This document shows, in pieces, positions 63,479-64,000 of a DNA stretch of 64,000 bases; position 1 is the first letter of the stretch, and every line of letters begins with the position of its first letter. The position numbers were made by a program, and so were the translations under genes. The stretch is from Serilophus lunatus (Eukaryota > Chordata > Aves > Passeriformes > Eurylaimidae). The notes below the pieces were generated by a model. The model saw only the letters and a list, made by a program, of their open reading frames with translations. It was not told the DNA's origin and did no database searches. Location: the NCBI GenBank assembly GCA_013399895.1, contig VXBA01002629.1, positions 62,001 through 126,000 of the forward strand, in the 5' to 3' direction.

Positions 63479-64000
63479 GTGGAGCATTTGTTTCAAAACA
63501 GGCTCAGCTCTGCTTCCCTAAAAGATTGCCTGTCCTAAGAGATGTCCTAAAATCCTTCTAGAAAACCATCCACCTGCCTTTACCATTGGACAGCATATTT
63601 TTCAAGCCTTGCTTTGGAGTTTTCCATGAAGCTCACACAGTAGTATTCTGGGATGAGAGTGTTCACAAGCACCTCTTCTGAGTTTTATTGCTTCATGCCC
63701 ACTTCGGAGTTCTATGATATTTTTATTTATTGGTGCATGTTTTTACAAACCAGAACAGTCAATGCTGGGACACATCTTTTTCTGGGGTTATTTCTGGTTT
63801 TAATCTGTCTGTGATCTGTTCTTGCTCATGTCCTCCCTATTTGACTGTTGTGTCTCTCTCTTGCTTTTCTTCTTCTGTGATTTATAGTTTCTCCTTAGCC
63901 TTTCTTCTCTTCCCATTAAGTTGGATTTTCCTAAATCCATTTGCTTCTCACATGTAAAAGCCATAGATGACAAAGAAAAGCATTTGCAGCCTTCTGGGTA

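Noticed and set aside
1..64000. CRISPR array, operon, phage or bacterial system
   Set aside because: Spliced exons, GT/GC-AG introns and avian CR1 repeats show vertebrate nuclear DNA. No spaced direct-repeat array is present.

Overview
This window is vertebrate nuclear DNA and lies entirely inside one very large plus-strand gene. The two ends of that gene are outside the window. The gene is hemicentin-1 (HMCN1, fibulin-6), a giant secreted extracellular-matrix protein. I modelled 54 coding exons between 17 and 63478. They join without a frameshift or in-frame stop into about 2,790 codons, encoding 29 complete immunoglobulin I-set/C2 domains plus the first part of a 30th (called D1 to D30 here). 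Counted against the human protein as I remember it, these are roughly Ig 5 to Ig 34 of 44. The von Willebrand A module upstream and the last Ig domains, thrombospondin repeats, G2F/nidogen and EGF modules downstream are not present. Coding sequence is about 13% of the window.

The organism is a bird. The introns carry about two dozen short 3' fragments of CR1 LINEs, the dominant avian retrotransposon. One tRNA-Ile-derived SINE with a CR1-like tail (9217-9360) resembles the TguSINE1 family known from songbirds, so a passerine is likely. The exons are GC-richer than the AT-rich introns, and several (23, 26, 30, 32) are strongly GC-rich.

Layout: D1-D4 (17-10514) have long introns, including the SINE. 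D5-D13 (11803-26036) include the single-exon domains D5, D9 and D10. D14-D17 (28956-37681) include an exon whose 3' splice site directly abuts a CR1 copy. D18-D23 (38886-53630) include a non-canonical GC donor after exon 37. D24-D26 (56533-58199) form a compact block with introns of 120-223 bases. D27-D30 (59169-63478) include a second GC donor after exon 49. Every intron between domains is phase 1, so each domain is a symmetric module. The introns inside domains differ in position and phase.

I see no second gene, functional RNA gene, CRISPR array or previously undescribed system. The notable points are two GC-AG introns (one with a competing in-frame GT donor 42 bases downstream), the CR1-built splice acceptor of exon 26, a shortened domain D13, an unidentified dispersed repeat pair, and an 18-base perfect palindrome with a TATA-like core in intron 50.
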